The notes under the pieces were generated by a model that was not told the DNA's origin, did not search any database, and saw only the letters and a program-made list of their open reading frames with translations. A stretch of DNA of 7,961 nt, from contig JAOAEN010000051.1 of assembly GCA_026416775.1 (NCBI GenBank), positions 1 to 7,961 of the forward strand, written 5' to 3'. Made by a program: the position numbers and the translations under genes. The number at the start of each line of letters is the position of its first letter. The stretch's first letter is position 1. The DNA comes from Dehalococcoidales bacterium (lineage in GTDB: Bacteria; Chloroflexota; Dehalococcoidia; Dehalococcoidales; RBG-16-60-22). Below are positions 6,397-7,961 of the stretch, one piece after another.

Positions 6397-7942
6397 CTAG
6401 CTCCTTTCCCCGGCTTTACCCCCCGCAGGCTGAAACGGGTATTTCTCAAGCGGCACCGCAAGCGTGGCAAGGTACGGTTCTCCGTCCTTCTGCTGGATGG
6501 TGATCCACTTGAACCAGTTCCTGTCGTCCTTGTGCGGGAAGTCCTCGCGGAAGTGGCTTGCGCGGCTTTCCTCGCGCATGAGTGCCGCCCGGTAGTTAAA
6601 CTCGGCGGCGAGGCCCATGCTTTCTGCCGAGTGGTAGCGGGCAAGGTCGTGGAAGTCCTTTGCCCCCACCCTTGCAAGCTTCTGCCGCGCATCGTAAATA
6701 ATCTCAAGTGCTTCCTTCATCCGCACGGCATTCCGCCTGCGGTTGTATTTCATCGGGACGACCGCCTCGTGGATGCGGTAGACCACCTCGTAGGCATCAA
6801 CTTCGGGGCTGCGGCGCATCGGTGCAAAGGCACGCTCAACCGCCCTGCGGACCGATGCCCTGTCAAGGCTGTAGAGCCTGGCACTGCGGGCGTATTCGCC
6901 AGCGCACCTGCCGGCACGCATGCCGGTGACCGCCGCCGAGGCCACGCCCAGCCCCCCCTTCCCGCCACCGCCCCCCGTCCAGCTCGTGCTTGCCGCCGCA
7001 CCGGCAGCCCAGAGCCCGGGGACGGTGGTGCGACCCTCAGTGTCAATGCGCATGCCGCCACCGCTGTAGAGGTAGCGCGGGAGCATCTCAATCCGCTCCT
7101 TCTGCGGGTCAATCCCCGCCTTCTCTTTGAGGAGCCGGATGTTATCGTTGGCAAGGAGATGCGTGAGCTCGGTCGCCTGGTCTTCGGCAAGAGAAGCGAT
7201 CTCGCTTTCCGAAAGCCCCCTGAGGTTGAGGTAGATCGGCCCGAGCCCCGCGGCGACCTCTTTTGCCATGGCATCGATCACGCGCGGGTCAAAGGTATAG
7301 ACGGAGTGCTTTCCCGTCATGAGCTCGGGGTAGTGTTTTGCCATGATCTTTTCCCCGCGGGCATTTTCCAGATAGAGGTAAAAATGGATGCCGAAGAGTT
7401 CCTTCCCCAGGACCTTTGCCCCCCAGACATAGCCCGAGTTGAATTCCGCGTTGATGAGCTGTGCCCCCGCCCGGTAGCCCATCGCCGCGCCGTCGCCGAG
7501 GCATGAGGCATAGGTCTTCTCGTGCAGGTAGCCGCAGCCCCCGGTGGCAACGATGACCGCCCTGGCATGAAAGATATAGGTCCTGCCATCCACCAGCCCG
7601 AAGCCGAGGGCTCCCACCACGCGCCCACCGTTTTTGATGAGGTCGACGGCGAAAATCTTGTCCATCATCCGGATACCGCGTGCCTGTGCGGTCCTCTTGA
7701 GGGCAAGGAGCGACTTCGGCGCATCAAAGAGGGTAACGTAGATATCAGGTCCCCAGTTGAAGATTTCGATCTCCCCATTCTTTTTGAGGAAGGTCACCCC
7801 CATACCGGCAAGGGCATGCACCGCTTCGTGCATCCCGGCACCAAAGGCAAGCGTCCATTCCTGGTTGTTGAAATACCCGCTCTGGACGGTCACCCGCCTT
7901 GCCCAGTCTTTGACCCGGTCGGGATAGACGTAGGCCAGAATC
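6397..7942 (-). CDS. Fumarate reductase/succinate dehydrogenase-type FAD flavoprotein, 5' partial
   Basis: Member of the flavoprotein family containing SdhA/FrdA, AprA and L-aspartate oxidase. The native sequence encodes about 514 residues. The N-terminal FAD Rossmann GxGxxG, probably about 60 residues, lies beyond the contig end. The open frame to 7959 includes adapter bases giving a false MCIRDR start; native codons begin at ATT (7941). Seen in numbering of that frame: ARAVIVATGGCGYLHEKT (132-149) and GDGAAMGYRAGAQLINAEF (155-173), both typical FAD and capping-domain motifs; TTVPGLWAAGAAAS (311-324), the C-terminal FAD-binding segment; an unusual TGGGGGKGGLG (328-338); and SRASHFREDFPHKDDRNW (465-482), as in the Sdh/Frd C-terminus. 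The typical Sdh/Frd HPT and TEGxRGEGG motifs are not seen, nor are clear AprA signatures, so the substrate is open. Ends with TAG 1 bp before the MBL gene. Confidence 0.85.
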
Positions 7943-7961
7943 CTGTCTCTTATACACATCT
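7943..7961. other. Nextera/Tn5 mosaic-end adapter sequence (artefact)
   Basis: The last 19 bases, CTGTCTCTTATACACATCT, are identical to the transposase mosaic-end used in Nextera libraries. On the minus strand they translate as MCIRDR in one frame and MYKRQ in another, well-known false protein starts in metagenomic data. They are not genomic and mark the physical end of the assembled contig. Confidence 0.98.

Noticed and set aside
6396..6707. Longer N-terminus for the MBL protein starting at 6707
   Set aside because: The extension overlaps the flavoprotein gene in another frame and has no MBL features; the ATG at 6395 has AAAGGAG upstream and begins the family fold.
6397..7942. Flavoprotein as AprA (APS reductase alpha)
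   Set aside because: General flavoprotein fold matches, but AprA-specific regions are not recognisable, no AprB is adjacent, and the C-terminus looks more like Sdh/Frd; left as family-level call.

Overview
The window looks like the end of a metagenomic contig from an anaerobic, GC-rich bacterium, most plausibly a clostridial or other Gram-positive-type anaerobe related to acetogens or sulfate reducers. That placement is an inference from gene content: a fructose-1,6-bisphosphate aldolase/phosphatase, a soluble heterodisulfide reductase set HdrCBA with MvhD, and an HdrA that appears to contain selenocysteine. Archaea share several of these families, but a bacterial-type hairpin directly after the UGA and a bacterial -10 box favour Bacteria. 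The sequence gives no species name.

Layout: two genes run rightward, 1-1062 (FBP aldolase/phosphatase, 5' end outside the window) and 1055-1672 (RdgB/HAM1-type XTP/dITP pyrophosphatase). They converge, with a 14-bp gap, on a leftward block that fills the rest. In transcription order the block is: a 5'-truncated fumarate-reductase/succinate-dehydrogenase-type flavoprotein (7942 to 6397), a metallo-beta-lactamase-fold protein (6395 to 5577), a 70-bp gap with a good -10 box, then hdrC (5506 to 4937), hdrB (4940 to 4065), hdrA (4055 to 2094) and mvhD (2097 to 1687). Spacings are tiny (4-bp overlaps, 1-bp and 9-bp gaps), so this is an operon or two abutting operons. No stretch above 300 bp lacks a gene; the 70-bp gap before hdrC is the longest.

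How the genes work together: HdrA (FAD and several [4Fe-4S] clusters) is the flavin-based electron-bifurcating subunit. HdrC relays electrons to HdrB, which carries two CCG-type cluster sites. MvhD brings electrons from a hydrogenase or formate dehydrogenase that is not encoded here. The upstream flavoprotein may be a partner oxidoreductase of the Hdr complex, but its substrate cannot be read from the sequence.

Main points of interest: (1) hdrA is interrupted by one in-frame TGA at the position where relatives, as I recall them, carry Cys, followed at once by a stem-loop resembling a bacterial SECIS. It is best read as one selenoprotein gene of 653 residues, not two ORFs. (2) The last 19 bases are exactly the Nextera/Tn5 mosaic-end adapter, so the apparent start of the flavoprotein (MCIRDR) is artificial. 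(3) Base composition changes sharply inside the first gene, from about 46% GC in the first 360 bases to about 64% in 541-660, which suggests a recombination point or a chimeric assembly join.
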